Shown: positions 1 to 12,490 of the stretch, piece by piece
How the letters are laid out: each line of letters starts with the position of its first letter
How positions within the stretch are numbered: the first letter of the stretch is position 1
Source: an uncultured Nitrosomonas sp.
GTDB lineage: Bacteria > Pseudomonadota > Gammaproteobacteria > Burkholderiales > Nitrosomonadaceae
Direction of reading: 5' to 3'
Length of the DNA stretch: 56,430 bases
Assembly (NCBI RefSeq): GCF_902826915.1
Contig: NZ_CADEGP010000010.1
Span: forward strand, 1 to 56,430
Made by a program: the position numbers and the translations under genes
Notes under the pieces: model-generated
What the model saw: only the letters and a program-made list of their open reading frames with translations
What the model was told of the DNA's origin: nothing
Databases searched by the model: none

Positions 1-169
1 TCGCATGAATTCCAATATTTATAGGGTCTCCAAGCGTTTTGCAGGACTGACTAATCATGGGAGTTTTTCCAGAATCTTCTTTTTTAAGCCAACACCTTTT
101 TGTTTTTCTTAGTTGCTACAGAGAAGATTGTTGCGTGGATTATAGTTTCATTTGATGTAGACAAAATCT
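1..169. other. Left edge, no gene seen
   Basis: I see no supportable gene, RNA or hairpin in this short AT-rich stretch. It lies downstream of the large peptidase gene, which is transcribed leftward, and shows no clear terminator for it. Confidence 0.5.
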
Positions 170-3100
170 TTAACGCTGCACTAGCTTGACCTCGACCGAA
201 TAAAGTCGATCTTTGCGCTGGTACTGCAATTCAACTTTCTCTCCCGTTTTAAGCGTACGCAAAATATTTGCATACGACGCTAAATCGCTGATCTTTTGTC
301 CGGCTAGTTGAATCAATATGTCGCCGGGTTGGAGTTGTGCTTGTTGTGCCGGAGAGCCGGGGTTGACGTTGTCGACGCGCACGCCTTCGCCCTGGTATGA
401 GAAATCCGGGACGGTGCCGAGGCTGGCTGTGCGCTTTTCTCGGGTGCCGGTGGGTTCGGTTTGCGCATTTTGTGAGGACAGCGTGACCGTCAAGGGTTCG
501 ATGCGGTTGGCGAGGTATTCGGCGGCTTCCCTGAGAATCGCGGCGACTTTGATTAGTCCGGCGGAGTCGATTTTATCGACGGTGTCGCCAGGAGCGTGAA
601 AATCCTCGTGCGCGCTGGCAAAGAACTGCACCGCGGGAATACCGGCTTGGATGAAGGCAGTCTGGTCGCTGGAGCCGAAATCGTCTTGCACAGCGTTGAC
701 CGGAATGCCGGTGACAAAGCCTGCGCCCCGGAAAATATGCACCAATTCGCGCGCGGTGCCGGTGCCAAACACTGTGACCGGGTTATTTTCCAGTCGTCCC
801 ACGGTATCCAGATTCAGCATAGCAATGATTTTTTCGCTGGGGTAATCTTTGCCGTTGCCAATGTAATGTTTGGAACCCAATAAATTAGCCTCTTCGCCAG
901 TGAACGCGATAAAAATCATGCTGCGTTCCGGTTGCCATTTGCCAACGACTTGGCGCGCCAGTTCGAGCATCACGGCGACGCCGCTGGCGTTGTCGTCCGC
1001 GCCATAATGAATCTTGCCCTGATTCGCGGCGCGCACGTCCGGCCAGCCCATGCCGAGATGGTCGTAATGTGCGCCGATGATCAGACTTTGTCCGGCGAGT
1101 TGCGGATTGGTGCCGGGCAGAATGCCGATCACGTTACGCAAAGAAATGTTGCCTTTGGGTGCGCCAACATCTTGCTGCCAGGTTTGGAAATAACTGTTAC
1201 CGTCGCCGCCAGGTTCTAAGCCGATTTGCTGAAATTGTTTGGCGATATACGCGGCAGCGATATCCAGTTCCGGCGTACCCAGTTCGCGTCCCTTGAACAA
1301 ATCGCTGGCTAAATGCACGATGTCTTCCATCATGCGGCTTTCAGAGAAAACCGGCGGCAGTTCCGCCAATGCGCGGCGCGGTTTGGTAATGCCAGTATGC
1401 AGTTTCTGGACAGGATGATTGTCTTTCTGCTTGATCCACTGCGTCAGCGGTGATTGCGTGATTGGCCATTGCCCCTTGTCGATATTGGTCAATTCGTCAC
1501 CTTTGAACACCAGATAGCTGTATTTGCGGTAATGTGGCAATTTATTGGCGAGTTCTGCAATCGCATTGGAATTGCCAGCAGCGACCCATAACAGCGTTTT
1601 GTCCGGATTGGACGGTTGTCGGGCGGTCAACATAACGGCATGATCAATCTGTGGATAGATTTTTTGAAACAGTTGCAATTGCTTGTGTCGATGGGCAACG
1701 CCGCGATCTGCCAGGTTTTTGGTAACCGCGTCGGCGAATTTATTCTGCCATCCCATGATCCAGATGGTGCGATCTGCGGGTAAAGTCTGTAGTTGATCGT
1801 CGGTGATGACTTCCAGCGGACTCGATTGAGTTTTCTGCCAGTTCATGGCCAATTTACGATACGCTGCCAAAACAGACTGATTTTCCTTTGCAGGCAAAAT
1901 CAGCAACGGCTTTTCCGCACCAAAACCTTGCGACAATGCGGATGGAATCTCACGACTATCCAGGCGCCGGAATACATCGAAATGCGGATCAAGATCAATA
2001 CGCACCGGACGGGCTTGGAAATTCATTTCAATGGTTTGTGTGCGTTGATCAACCATAATGTGCGATTCCAACGCCATATCTTCGCCCTCCAGCGTAACGG
2101 AAATGGGCACCCTCAAACGATAAAGATCGCCCGGTTGTGATTGCTCGACGGTGAGTGTGAGCTTGAACCCTTGCTCCGTTTGATCAGTCTCGGCATTACG
2201 CAGCACCAGATCGGGCGCTCCGGCACGATGCACCCATTGCTCAAACTGTTGTGCAAGATCCAGCCCAGTAATTGAATTGAATGTTGCGAGCAAATCCGCA
2301 AATGTCGCTTGTTTGAACTTGAATTGCTGATAAAACTGCCGCAGTACGCGGGTAAAAGCCTCGTCACCCAATTCCTGGCGCAGCATGTGAAAAAACATCA
2401 TAGTCTTGCCGTAACCGACGGCTTCCGAACTGGCACTATGACGCGACACGAAGCGGATGATTGGAAAGTCTTTTTCCTTACTAACAAAATCTGCATATTT
2501 TTGTAGCACGTCACGGCGGTATTCGTCGCCTTTGCCACGCTGCTCGTTGACCAGATGATCGGCCAGATATGCGGTTAATCCTTCTGCCCAGTTGCCTCTG
2601 GCGTAATCGACGAACACGCCGTTGCCCCAATAATTGTGCAGGATCTCATGTGGATACGAGGAATGCAGAATGAACGGGAAGCGAATCACTCTGGGGCCAA
2701 GCAGCGTAAACGACGGCATGCCGTAACCGCTTTCCCAGAAATTCTCGACCAGCGCGAATTTGTTGTACGGATAAGGGCCGATCAGCTTGTTGTACATCGC
2801 AATGTATTGCGCCGTCGCGTCCAGATACTTCTGCGCCAGCGCTGGGTCGCTACTGCGCAAATAAACCATTGCATTTACCGCGCCGGCAGATTGTGTGTAA
2901 CGCTGATACCGTCCCGCGACGAGATAGATATCATCCTGCGGTTGTTTTTCCTCCCAAACCACGTGTTGCATCGTGTTGGTTCTGTTTTCGCGCAGCATCG
3001 TGCCTTGACTCACCACATCCCAATCGGGTGGCACTTGAATATCCAGTTGGAACGATACCAACGCATTGCCGAACTGCGGGTACCATGCACTGGAATTAGC

Positions 3101-3556
3101 CAAGAATACGCCTTCCGGTGAAATCGTCCCCGGCGTTGAACCAAAACTGCGCGAATACTCTTGCCCCGGCCCTTGTACTGTGTGATGAATTTTGCCGCTG
3201 AATTGCAGCGTGATTGCTTGCTGGCCGGGTGGCAATGTCATCGTGTAACGCCGGATCGAAATCGGCCTGGATTTTAGCGCAACTTCGTTTTCATCTCTCT
3301 GGATTGCAGCGCCTTCTATATGCGTAATCGCTAAACCGGCGTGTAGAAAGAACTCAAGTTGCACCGGTTCTTTTGCATTACGCGCCCAATTAGGGAGTTG
3401 GATCCGATCCTTGACTTGGATCTCCGAGGTGTCCGGTGATAGTTGGATTTGCATCTGGTGATGGAAAGTTGAGGTGCTGGCGGATGCAGCCATACTGTAG
3501 AACATGTGAGTGACAATAAATATACATGTCACAGCAAGGTTAACTAATTTTTGCAT
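170..3556 (-). CDS. Secreted M1-like / M28 peptidase fusion with C-terminal PDZ domain
   Basis: Protein of 1128 residues with an N-terminal signal peptide (hydrophobic residues 5-22, cleavage near SMAASA). The N-terminal half is an M1 (gluzincin) aminopeptidase-like domain: zinc motif HEILH at 303-307, then GNWAEG with the third ligand E325. The second half is an M28 zinc aminopeptidase: HYDHLG with H830, GADDNASG with D854, FTGEE with base E888 and ligand E889, NLDTVG with D917, and H987 in the HEDFH segment. A PDZ domain fills about 1045-1128 ([20 protein letters not shown]). All key residues of both peptidase types are present, so both may be active in the periplasm or outside the cell; substrates are unknown. 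Residues 1-700 resemble the 679-residue protein at 39153-41192. No clear Shine-Dalgarno is seen before the ATG. The neighbouring propeller gene is divergent, about 160 bases away. Confidence 0.88.
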   Translation of the reverse strand: MQKLVNLAVTCIFIVTHMFYSMAASASTSTFHHQMQIQLSPDTSEIQVKDRIQLPNWARNAKEPVQLEFFLHAGLAITHIEGAAIQRDENEVALKSRPISIRRYTMTLPPGQQAITLQFSGKIHHTVQGPGQEYSRSFGSTPGTISPEGVFLANSSAWYPQFGNALVSFQLDIQVPPDWDVVSQGTMLRENRTNTMQHVVWEEKQPQDDIYLVAGRYQRYTQSAGAVNAMVYLRSSDPALAQKYLDATAQYIAMYNKLIGPYPYNKFALVENFWESGYGMPSFTLLGPRVIRFPFILHSSYPHEILHNYWGNGVFVDYARGNWAEGLTAYLADHLVNEQRGKGDEYRRDVLQKYADFVSKEKDFPIIRFVSRHSASSEAVGYGKTMMFFHMLRQELGDEAFTRVLRQFYQQFKFKQATFADLLATFNSITGLDLAQQFEQWVHRAGAPDLVLRNAETDQTEQGFKLTLTVEQSQPGDLYRLRVPISVTLEGEDMALESHIMVDQRTQTIEMNFQARPVRIDLDPHFDVFRRLDSREIPSALSQGFGAEKPLLILPAKENQSVLAAYRKLAMNWQKTQSSPLEVITDDQLQTLPADRTIWIMGWQNKFADAVTKNLADRGVAHRHKQLQLFQKIYPQIDHAVMLTARQPSNPDKTLLWVAAGNSNAIAELANKLPHYRKYSYLVFKGDELTNIDKGQWPITQSPLTQWIKQKDNHPVQKLHTGITKPRRALAELPPVFSESRMMEDIVHLASDLFKGRELGTPELDIAAAYIAKQFQQIGLEPGGDGNSYFQTWQQDVGAPKGNISLRNVIGILPGTNPQLAGQSLIIGAHYDHLGMGWPDVRAANQGKIHYGADDNASGVAVMLELARQVVGKWQPERSMIFIAFTGEEANLLGSKHYIGNGKDYPSEKIIAMLNLDTVGRLENNPVTVFGTGTARELVHIFRGAGFVTGIPVNAVQDDFGSSDQTAFIQAGIPAVQFFASAHEDFHAPGDTVDKIDSAGLIKVAAILREAAEYLANRIEPLTVTLSSQNAQTEPTGTREKRTASLGTVPDFSYQGEGVRVDNVNPGSPAQQAQLQPGDILIQLAGQKISDLASYANILRTLKTGEKVELQYQRKDRLYSVEVKLVQR

Positions 3557-3716
3557 TTTTTATTAAAATCTATTGGATAGGTTATAAATTTGGCCATTCG
3601 GATAAAGACGTTGCGTGGTCGCTTACTGCATTCTATAACATTGAGTGTTTACTTTCCTTTTGTGCCTATGTTTAAATGTTTTTTTAATTATTTGGTAACA
3701 AGGTATTTTTAATTCT

Positions 3717-4802
3717 ATGAGAAATTTTATACAAGTAACATCCTGTGGCTTGTTGCTGCCATTGGTCTTTCTGACCACAGCCAACGCCAGTGCAATTGAC
3801 TTTATCACCGACGAGCAGCAGCTGTCCGTCAAAGAAAAAAGAGCCGGAGAGGCGTATTACCGTGCGGATGCGAAATGGATGATTTATCAGGCGGAAGTAG
3901 CGGATGACAATCCGTTTTATCAGATTTTCCTGAAGAATATTAACAGCGGTGTGGTGCAGCAGGTATCACCGGGTACCGGTAAAACCACCTGTGCGTGGGT
4001 GCACCCGGCACAGGAAAAAGTCCTGTTTTCATCGACCCATGAAGATGCGCAAGCCAAGGCCAAGATGGTCGCAGAGATTGAGCGCCGTAAGTCCGGTGAG
4101 CAGAAGTCTTACGCATGGGATTACGATGAGTTTTACGATATTTACGAGACCGATTTTTCCGGCGGCAATATCAGAAATCTGACCAAAACATTGGGGTACG
4201 ACGCCGAAGCTTCATGGTCTCCAGATGGCAAGTTGATCGCATTTGCATCCAATCGTCGCGCGTACAGCGACGAATTATCCAATGAAGAAGCTGCATTGTT
4301 CAAAACTAATCCAGCTTCGATGATTGATATTTACATCATGAATGCCGATGGTTCCAACGTCAAAAGGCTGACGCACACAGAAAGCTACGATGGCGGCCCA
4401 TTCTTCAGCCCCGATGGGAAACGCATCGTATGGCGGCGGTTTTCGGATAGTGGCCGCGAAGCGGAAATATTCACCATGAACATCGATGGCAGCGATCAAA
4501 AGCAAATCACGCATCTGAATGTCATGTCGTGGGCACCTTTTTATCATCCTTCCGGCAAGTACATTATTTTTGCGACCAATTTACACGGACATCGCAATTT
4601 TGAATTGTACATTGTCGATGTCGACGGGCAAAAAGAACCGGTTCGTGTGACCGATAAAGAAGGTTTTGACGGCTTGCCGGTATTTACGCCGGATGGCAAC
4701 CATATCACCTGGACCAGTGACCGCACCCCGGAGAAGAAGGGGCTGTTGTTTCATGGTAACTGGAATCACGCGAAAGCACTGGAAAGTCTTTCGTTGAAAT
4801 AG
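3717..4802 (+). CDS. Secreted TolB-like beta-propeller (PD40 repeat) protein
   Basis: A 361-residue protein with a signal peptide (cleavage near ANASA at residues 23-27). It contains at least four PD40/WD40-like blades with the typical core: SWSPDGKLIAFASNR, FFSPDGKRIVWRR, FYHPSGKYIIFATN and VFTPDGNHITWTSDR, spaced about 50 residues apart, each followed by an IYIMNADGSN-type strand. This is the repeat of TolB and of the propeller of prolyl-oligopeptidase-type proteins, but there is no TolB N-terminal domain and no hydrolase domain. Function is unknown; a periplasmic scaffold or binding role is likely. It is divergent from the M1-M28 peptidase, and a shared role in periplasmic peptide handling is only a guess. 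An AAGG sequence lies about 12 bases before the ATG, so the ribosome site is weak. A terminator follows at 4826. Confidence 0.8.
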   Translation: MRNFIQVTSCGLLLPLVFLTTANASAIDFITDEQQLSVKEKRAGEAYYRADAKWMIYQAEVADDNPFYQIFLKNINSGVVQQVSPGTGKTTCAWVHPAQEKVLFSSTHEDAQAKAKMVAEIERRKSGEQKSYAWDYDEFYDIYETDFSGGNIRNLTKTLGYDAEASWSPDGKLIAFASNRRAYSDELSNEEAALFKTNPASMIDIYIMNADGSNVKRLTHTESYDGGPFFSPDGKRIVWRRFSDSGREAEIFTMNIDGSDQKQITHLNVMSWAPFYHPSGKYIIFATNLHGHRNFELYIVDVDGQKEPVRVTDKEGFDGLPVFTPDGNHITWTSDRTPEKKGLLFHGNWNHAKALESLSLK

Positions 4803-4825
4803 TCAGGCATTGACGGCTTCTAATA

Positions 4826-4876
4826 CAGTGAGAAATCTATGGAATGGTTATCATCGATTTTCTCACTGCGTTTTTT
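4826..4876 (+). terminator. Rho-independent terminator after the propeller gene
   Basis: The arms CAGTGAGAAATC (4826-4837) and GATTTTCTCACTG (4856-4868) pair with one bulged base, and a run of six T follows at 4871-4876. It lies 24 bases after the stop codon of the TolB-like gene. Confidence 0.8.
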
Positions 4877-4950
4877 ATCTGTTTTTGCCTTAATCAGCTG
4901 CTTCGCATTTTTTCAACAAATACATTAATATACAATCGGTTGTAGTATTG

Positions 4951-6273
4951 TTAACTGACTTCTGATGTGTCAGAGAAGAACTTTTCTCTGCGCTTTTGCT
5001 CATCAAAATAAAGCGATTCGTTGGGTTCGAGTCGATATCCTAGGCTTCGAATTTGCCGCCATATATCAGGAAACATTTTCATTCGTTTAAAACGCCGGGC
5101 ATTCTTTTTGAAATCTCGTTTATTGTTTGATTTGTATAATAATTCGAATAGCATCAACCATGTGGGTATATCATGTTGATTAGTCGCTAATTGTTTCTGG
5201 AGTAATTCAATGGCGGCCTCAGGTTTTTCCTGTTCGATTAATGTGCGTGCTGCGGACATCGTCTGTTCAGGCGGTGCAGGGGAGTTTTCTTCGGTTTGGG
5301 CAATTTTTTCGGTGTGTTGCAGTAAAACTGCAGCATAGCGATGCCGCGCAGTCGTAAATGATTCATCCGAGGACGGCATAAGTCTTTGTTTCATCTTTTT
5401 ATGATTGCGTAGCATCATAAAAATGATTAGTAAAGTCAGTAAAATTCCAAATAGAAAAGCAGTATCCGACAATAAATCCAGATCTATTGGAACAATATTG
5501 AATTCATCCGGATTTGCTGAATTTTCAATCGGGTGTAGGATGTTTTCTAGGGGGGCAAAAACGCCATCTATCGGCTGTGTGTTGTCTTCGGGTTGTGCCA
5601 CTGGATCGATGTGAGACTCGATCTCAGCGTCCATAATAAATGCAATGCTCTCAATTTGTTGTTCTTGCGCCATCGCGGCTTCGGATAACAATAAAGATTG
5701 GATTGCGGCAATCTGTGTTTCCATTGACTCAATGCGCTGGGTGAGCAAACTGAGTTGATTGGCTTCGCTATCAGCAGTTTGTTCTAATTGTGCAACCAGA
5801 TTGAGTGTCAGTTGATGATTTGCTGATTCGGATTTGGCTGATTCTATGGTTGTTTCTTGCGGCTTGTATTCAGATGGTTTTTTTGTGGATTTGCTTTGTC
5901 GCGATTGAGCCGCAGGTTTTGCGTAGGCGCTAATTGTTCTTAAATCCGGAATATGGAGCGTTGTGCCAGCGGGTATGGGTTGATAAATGCCATCCGGAAA
6001 ATGTTTCGAGTTAATTCGAATGATGGCACGAATGAGATGATCTTGTGCAGCGGTATTTTCAGGATATATCAGACGTGCGATCTGCAATATATCTTCACCA
6101 GGTCGAATTTGCCACGGTATTCCAGGTCTTGAACTTTCTTGCTTGGAAACATGAATCTGGCTAGACGAATGACTATCCAGCTCAGAATATGAAACAGGTA
6201 CTTCAGCCAAAACTGAAGTACCTGTTAGAAAGAAAAGAAAGATGGTAATTAATTTACCAATAATTGCAACCAT
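4951..6273 (-). CDS. FimV-like LysM-domain membrane protein
   Basis: A 440-residue protein built like FimV/TspA polar or pilus-assembly factors. It has a signal peptide or anchor (residues 5-23), then a FimV-type LysM segment at about 50-110 (IRPGEDILQIARLIYP, then IPAGTTLHIPD), a Glu/Gln-rich coiled coil at about 155-205, an acidic Pro-rich stretch, one transmembrane helix at 271-288, and a cytoplasmic C-terminal part with a TPR-like helical repeat at about 340-400 (EKPEAAIELLQKQLA). FimV proteins bind peptidoglycan and act in type IV pilus assembly and polar organisation. It is much shorter than Pseudomonas FimV (over 900 residues). It follows the DUF4124 gene by 18 bases on the same strand, probably as an operon. 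The family assignment is by architecture. Confidence 0.7.
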   Translation of the reverse strand: MVAIIGKLITIFLFFLTGTSVLAEVPVSYSELDSHSSSQIHVSKQESSRPGIPWQIRPGEDILQIARLIYPENTAAQDHLIRAIIRINSKHFPDGIYQPIPAGTTLHIPDLRTISAYAKPAAQSRQSKSTKKPSEYKPQETTIESAKSESANHQLTLNLVAQLEQTADSEANQLSLLTQRIESMETQIAAIQSLLLSEAAMAQEQQIESIAFIMDAEIESHIDPVAQPEDNTQPIDGVFAPLENILHPIENSANPDEFNIVPIDLDLLSDTAFLFGILLTLLIIFMMLRNHKKMKQRLMPSSDESFTTARHRYAAVLLQHTEKIAQTEENSPAPPEQTMSAARTLIEQEKPEAAIELLQKQLATNQHDIPTWLMLFELLYKSNNKRDFKKNARRFKRMKMFPDIWRQIRSLGYRLEPNESLYFDEQKRREKFFSDTSEVS

Positions 6274-6291
6274 TTAATTTAAGAATATCGA

Positions 6292-6744
6292 TTATTTACA
6301 GAATGTAGCTATTGCTTTATTCGCGTCATCAATTCTTCTTTGGCGCAGGTCATCGTCCACATAGACCATTCCACCAGCACCGTCGGGAATCGTTAAACGG
6401 GGCGAATCGGCGTACATTCTAAGCTGAGTCTGAGCTTCCGTACATTTTTTCTTGTTTACATCAGCTTGCGCCTGATCTTTGGCTTCGTTTTCTTGCCTTT
6501 GTTTTCTGCGTTTTTCAAATTCATCCCGTGCATCTGATGGATTGTTTGCTTGATTGCCTTGGTGGCTGCCGGTAGCCGGTGCTGTGTTGATATTTAACTG
6601 TTGTCCCTGCTGTGTATTTACACCAGGAGGGGGTGGTTGATCGGTGTAATGTATTTTGCCGGTTTCATCCACCCATTTGTAAATTTGCGCACTGACAGAA
6701 GTGCTAAATAGCAAGGCGATTACAGTCAATACAAAAATTCTCAT
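6292..6744 (-). CDS. DUF4124 periplasmic protein
   Basis: A small secreted protein of 150 residues. The start at 6744 is chosen because a TGGAG ribosome site lies 6 bases upstream and the signal peptide MRIFVLTVIALLFSTSVSA follows at once; a longer frame opens 12 codons earlier without a better site. After cleavage comes the DUF4124 core IYKWVDETGKIHYTDQPPP, the hallmark of this domain in proteobacterial envelope proteins. A Gln/Asn-rich linker, a Lys/Glu/Arg-rich helix and a short C-terminal segment with one cysteine pair (KKC, FCK) follow. The domain's role is unknown. It is upstream of, and probably co-transcribed with, the FimV-like gene. Confidence 0.78.
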   Translation of the reverse strand: MRIFVLTVIALLFSTSVSAQIYKWVDETGKIHYTDQPPPPGVNTQQGQQLNINTAPATGSHQGNQANNPSDARDEFEKRRKQRQENEAKDQAQADVNKKKCTEAQTQLRMYADSPRLTIPDGAGGMVYVDDDLRQRRIDDANKAIATFCK

Positions 6745-6804
6745 TGCATGCTCCAGAAAAATAATCGATCTGAAATACATCGGTCTCGTATTTAGGCAAC
6801 CTAA

Positions 6805-8379
<1,575 letters not shown>

Positions 8380-8391
8380 CAACACATCATA

Positions 8392-9954
8392 ATGCATCAA
8401 AAAATCCTGATTCTGGACTTTGGTTCTCAATACACACAACTGATTGCCCGTCGTATTCGCGAAACGAATGTGTATTGCGAATTGCATCCGTATGACGTTG
8501 ATGCGAAATTTATCAAGACTTTTGCACCTAACGGCATTATTCTTTCCGGTGGTCCCGCTTCGGTTATCGAGGACGAAACGCCGCGTGCGCCGCAAATCGT
8601 ATTTGAATTGGGCGTTCCGGTACTGGGTATCTGTTATGGCATGCAAGCCATGGCGGCACAGTTAGGCGGTTCGGTAGAAAATGTCCCAGTTCGTGAATTT
8701 GGTTATGCGGAAATTCAAACGACGCAGCGTGGCGCGTTGTTTCAGGAGATTAAAGACCGCACTAGCGTGGGTGGAAGTAACATTCTGGATGTCTGGATGA
8801 GTCATGGTGATGCCGTGATTGCATTACCGCAAGGGTTTGAGGTTATGGCGTATAACGCCGCTACGCCTATTGCTGCCATGGCGGACGACAGGCGTCGATT
8901 CTACGGCATCCAATTTCATCCCGAAGTCACGCATACGCTGCAAGGCAAAGCGATAATCGACCGGTTTGTGCACGATATTTGCGGCCTGGGGCGCGACTGG
9001 AACATGCCGGACTATGTCGAGGAGGCGATTAATAGAATACGTGCTGCCGTTGGCAGTGATCAGGTCATTTTGGGGTTGTCCGGCGGTGTCGATTCATCGG
9101 TAGCAGCGGCGTTGATTCATCGTGCCATTGGCGATCAATTGACCTGTGTATTCGTCGACAATGGTTTGCTGCGTGCCAATGAAGCCAGACAGGTGAAGGA
9201 TGCTTTCGCGGTTAATCTGGCAGTTAAAGTGATTCATGTTGATGCCAGCCGTGATTTCTATCGCAGTCTTGCCGGCATTAGCGATCCGGAAGCCAAACGC
9301 AAGATCATCGGACGCGAATTTGTCGAGGTATTTCAACGTGAATCGGAAAAAATCAACGATGCCAAGTGGCTCGCGCAAGGCACGATTTATCCCGATGTGA
9401 TCGAATCTGCCGGTGGCAAAACCAAGAAAGCGCACACGATCAAATCACATCATAATGTCGGCGGATTGCCGGAAACATTGCATCTCAAACTGCTCGAGCC
9501 ATTACGGGAATTGTTTAAAGACGAAGTGCGCGAGCTCGGATTGGTATTGGGTTTGCCGCGCGAAATGGTGTTTCGTCACCCGTTCCCAGGCCCTGGGCTG
9601 GGTGTGCGTATTTTGGGTGAAGTCAAATACGAATATGCCGAACTGCTCAGACACGCCGATCAAATATTTATCGAAGAACTGCAGCGTTCCGGTTGGTATG
9701 ACAAAACTTCGCAAGCCTTTGCGGTTTTTCTGCCGGTCAAATCCGTTGGCGTGATGGGGGACGGGCGTACTTACGAATATGTTATTGCGCTTCGAGCTGT
9801 GCAAACTCAGGATTTTATGACCGCCAACTGGGCGGAGTTACCGTATTCGTTACTCAGCAAGGTTTCTAATCGTATTATCAATGAAATTCGCGGCATCAAT
9901 CGCGTCGTTTATGATATTTCCGGGAAGCCGCCGGCGACGATAGAATGGGAGTAG
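8392..9954 (+). CDS. guaA: GMP synthase (glutamine-hydrolysing)
   Basis: Converts XMP to GMP using ATP and ammonia from glutamine. At 520 residues it has full length. An N-terminal class I glutamine amidotransferase domain carries the triad C81 (LGICYGMQ), H176 and E178 (IQFHPE). The ATP-pyrophosphatase domain has the P-loop SGGVDSS at 230-236, and the C-terminal dimerisation domain ends PPATIEWE, the usual GuaA terminus. The start lies 12 bases after guaB with no strong ribosome site of its own, which suggests translational coupling. The last 10 bases overlap the next gene. Confidence 0.98.
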   Translation: MHQKILILDFGSQYTQLIARRIRETNVYCELHPYDVDAKFIKTFAPNGIILSGGPASVIEDETPRAPQIVFELGVPVLGICYGMQAMAAQLGGSVENVPVREFGYAEIQTTQRGALFQEIKDRTSVGGSNILDVWMSHGDAVIALPQGFEVMAYNAATPIAAMADDRRRFYGIQFHPEVTHTLQGKAIIDRFVHDICGLGRDWNMPDYVEEAINRIRAAVGSDQVILGLSGGVDSSVAAALIHRAIGDQLTCVFVDNGLLRANEARQVKDAFAVNLAVKVIHVDASRDFYRSLAGISDPEAKRKIIGREFVEVFQRESEKINDAKWLAQGTIYPDVIESAGGKTKKAHTIKSHHNVGGLPETLHLKLLEPLRELFKDEVRELGLVLGLPREMVFRHPFPGPGLGVRILGEVKYEYAELLRHADQIFIEELQRSGWYDKTSQAFAVFLPVKSVGVMGDGRTYEYVIALRAVQTQDFMTANWAELPYSLLSKVSNRIINEIRGINRVVYDISGKPPATIEWE

Positions 9955-12419
9955 AGCGTAAATTCAAACGACCAGTAAGCTGGCTGGCAGGCAGGGAGCT
10001 TCTGGCCAGCCTTGAGAGTACTCTGAACTATGTATTAAATGGTGAAAAGCAGGATTCCCGAGATTGGATGTTTGCAGAAGCCATTACACCTCCACACTGT
10101 AATAGTGATGAACAAGATTCATACTGGTTTGATTATATTGCGGATACTGGTGATGGTTCTAGAGCGGTCTATAATGTTGCCTATTTGTGCCTGAGTGAGC
10201 TGTGGCTTAAGGGGGATGGAAAGACAGCAGAGGGGCAAGTTTCATTAAGTCAAACTGGCGAATTTAATCAGCGACTGCCGCGCGGTGAATTTTTGTTTGT
10301 CGGTGGGGATACGGCTTATCATGTGGCGGATATCGCTGCCTTGAAAGAGCGCTTTCAAACACCTTTTAACTGGGCTTATGAGGATATTGTCACCACAGGG
10401 AAAAAGGTTGAGCAGCGCCCAATTTATGGTATCCCTGCTAATCATGATTATTATGATGCGTTAGATGGTTTTAATCGGCAATTCTGCAGTCCAATGACAC
10501 CAGATATTCATCCTCTTGTTCGTGCTCAAGAGGATCTTAAAGATCCTCAACTCGGATTGCATGGTTTTAGACGTGAACAAAAATCAAGTTATGTTTCGCT
10601 GCAGTTGCCTTTTGGCTGGATGCTGTGGGGGCTTGATTCACAAAAAGGCAAGATGGATAAGCGTCAACAGGCTTTTTTCGTCAATCAATTTTGTGGTAAA
10701 TTTACCCAGGACGGCAGCTTATTTGATGAAAATAAAAAAAAGGAAGTGCAAGCAACGCTTCGCACCGCAATTCCCGATAAATTAATTGTCGCAACACCTG
10801 AACCCAGCACCGTATTTGGGAAGCGTGCAGCAAGCGATGCTGCTATGACAGAATCGTTTTTGCGACTGGGATTAGAACCCAGTTTCTTGCATGATGGAAG
10901 GCTGAGCCAAAACAAATGCCGTTTGGATATTTCAGGAGATGTCCATCATTATGAGCGTTATTGGGGCAATATTAATGAGCATGGCGAATCCGGCAATTAT
11001 GCTTCCGTGGTGGCAGGCGGTGGTGGTGCTTTTTTGCATCCAAGTCATACGGATGCGGGCGAAATTAAGAAGCAAAGGGTTTATCCAGTTGCGATAGATT
11101 CTCATCGTGAAGTGACACAGCGGATTCTCAATCCCTGGCAGATCTTTCTGGGAGGGTATGCGTGGTTAATCGGGGCAATGGTTGGTTTCATAACCTATTT
11201 CGCAGTGACCATTCCACAAAGCACGTGGTCTTTATTTGAACTTGTGCCCAATAACTTACGGCCAGTCTGGGGAGGTCAGGACGTTCTGGCGCGCATTCAG
11301 ATAGCGCTGACTCTTGCGGATATCGACGCAACCCTCAGCGGATATTGGATTGATTTGATTTACCTCCTTTTGTTTGTTGCATTTCTGGTCGCATGGCGGC
11401 TCATGAGTATCCCGGAGTTATTGAAAGTTAAATATAGTGATTCATGGGATATCTGGAACAGGCGTCTGACAACATTTCTCATCCCTGTTGTATTGTGGCT
11501 TATTCCCTTATTAATTATGATCCTGGAGCCGGGAGAATCGACTCCTCCATCATTCCTGGCAGCTATTTTGATGGGTTTGTCGTGTGTGGCAGGGCTACTG
11601 ATATTCAGTCTTATTCGAAGTTACAGTGATATTTTATTCGAACGCTCCAGAATCAGAAAAGAAACCTGGTTGGATTTTATTCCTTTATGGATACTGAGCG
11701 TGATGGGAATCTTTTATATGGCTGTGGGTTTTCTGCATTATGGCTTATACAAAGCATCGATCATGAGTTTTGATTTGTTGGTCATCGTTGTCTGGTCATT
11801 AGTAATTCTTGGCTTAGCCGCATTTCCGTTTTTTGCACCGGATAAGCTCGGAGTGGCTAAAGCCAATGTAGGCAAATTTCTGGCTATAGGTCTTTGGCAT
11901 GCCATCCTGCAAATCTCAATACCGGTGTGTTTGGCTTTGTATGTCGATTGGACAAACTGGCTGATTATTTGCGGTGCTGCGATAGCCATAACTGTGATTG
12001 CCGGGCACTTGTTTACGTCTCAATATTTTTTCAGGGAATTTTCAGCTGATGTTCAGAAAAAAATTGGCCAAGGGTTATTGCTTGCCTGGATTGTGATCGG
12101 AATGGCCGTATTCTTTGCTACCATGCAAGGCGAGCCTGTTGCGATAGATGCATCGCGTTTGCTGATGGCTTTTTTGTCGGGTGCGGTATTTGGTTGTATC
12201 TGGCTAGGCTGGTATTTGGCAGTATCCTTGGCGTTTAATTGCCATAACAATGAGGCTGGGGGCGGTGCGCGATCCGAGAAATTTCGCCACATGATCCGTA
12301 TTAAACTAACCGAAGATACATTAACCGGTTATGTTATTGGGATAGAAACACCAGAAAAAGACATCAGTAAGACTAAAATTTGCCTCGTTGATGTGTTTAC
12401 CCTGCAGGCCAGAAAATAG
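9945..12419 (+). CDS. Membrane-bound calcineurin-like metallophosphoesterase
   Basis: An 824-residue protein in two halves. Residues 1-380 form a metallophosphoesterase domain with the metal-binding blocks in order: DTGDG (67-71), GGDT (120-123), NHD (166-168) and GDVHHYERY (331-339), then a Gly-rich GGGGAF loop. Residues about 400-770 hold roughly ten hydrophobic helices, followed by a short soluble tail. There is no signal peptide, so the enzyme domain probably faces the cytoplasm. The substrate is unknown; such enzymes cut phosphomono- or diesters, including nucleotides. The ATG overlaps the last 10 bases of guaA, so expression is probably tied to GMP synthesis. A nucleotide substrate is suggested by context only. 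The first block reads DTGDG rather than the common DxH. Confidence 0.75.
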   Translation: MGVERKFKRPVSWLAGRELLASLESTLNYVLNGEKQDSRDWMFAEAITPPHCNSDEQDSYWFDYIADTGDGSRAVYNVAYLCLSELWLKGDGKTAEGQVSLSQTGEFNQRLPRGEFLFVGGDTAYHVADIAALKERFQTPFNWAYEDIVTTGKKVEQRPIYGIPANHDYYDALDGFNRQFCSPMTPDIHPLVRAQEDLKDPQLGLHGFRREQKSSYVSLQLPFGWMLWGLDSQKGKMDKRQQAFFVNQFCGKFTQDGSLFDENKKKEVQATLRTAIPDKLIVATPEPSTVFGKRAASDAAMTESFLRLGLEPSFLHDGRLSQNKCRLDISGDVHHYERYWGNINEHGESGNYASVVAGGGGAFLHPSHTDAGEIKKQRVYPVAIDSHREVTQRILNPWQIFLGGYAWLIGAMVGFITYFAVTIPQSTWSLFELVPNNLRPVWGGQDVLARIQIALTLADIDATLSGYWIDLIYLLLFVAFLVAWRLMSIPELLKVKYSDSWDIWNRRLTTFLIPVVLWLIPLLIMILEPGESTPPSFLAAILMGLSCVAGLLIFSLIRSYSDILFERSRIRKETWLDFIPLWILSVMGIFYMAVGFLHYGLYKASIMSFDLLVIVVWSLVILGLAAFPFFAPDKLGVAKANVGKFLAIGLWHAILQISIPVCLALYVDWTNWLIICGAAIAITVIAGHLFTSQYFFREFSADVQKKIGQGLLLAWIVIGMAVFFATMQGEPVAIDASRLLMAFLSGAVFGCIWLGWYLAVSLAFNCHNNEAGGGARSEKFRHMIRIKLTEDTLTGYVIGIETPEKDISKTKICLVDVFTLQARK

Positions 12420-12451
12420 TGGAATTGCGTTAATCTCTTCCGGGTTTAATT

Positions 12452-12471
12452 CCTCGCTGCTTGCGGCGGGG
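12452..12471 (+). terminator. Possible hairpin between convergent genes
   Basis: CCTCGCTGC (12452-12460) can pair with GCGGCGGGG (12463-12471) if two G-U pairs are allowed, with a very tight loop. A T-rich stretch (GCTTTATT) follows. It lies between the phosphoesterase gene and the convergent acnA. It may be a weak terminator or a dispersed palindromic repeat. Confidence 0.3.
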
Positions 12472-12490
12472 TGTGCTTTATTCCTTCCGT

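Noticed and set aside
2636..3121. 161-codon plus-strand frame inside the M1-M28 peptidase gene
   Set aside because: Antisense to a gene with intact zinc motifs; its Arg/His-rich composition is that of a shadow frame.
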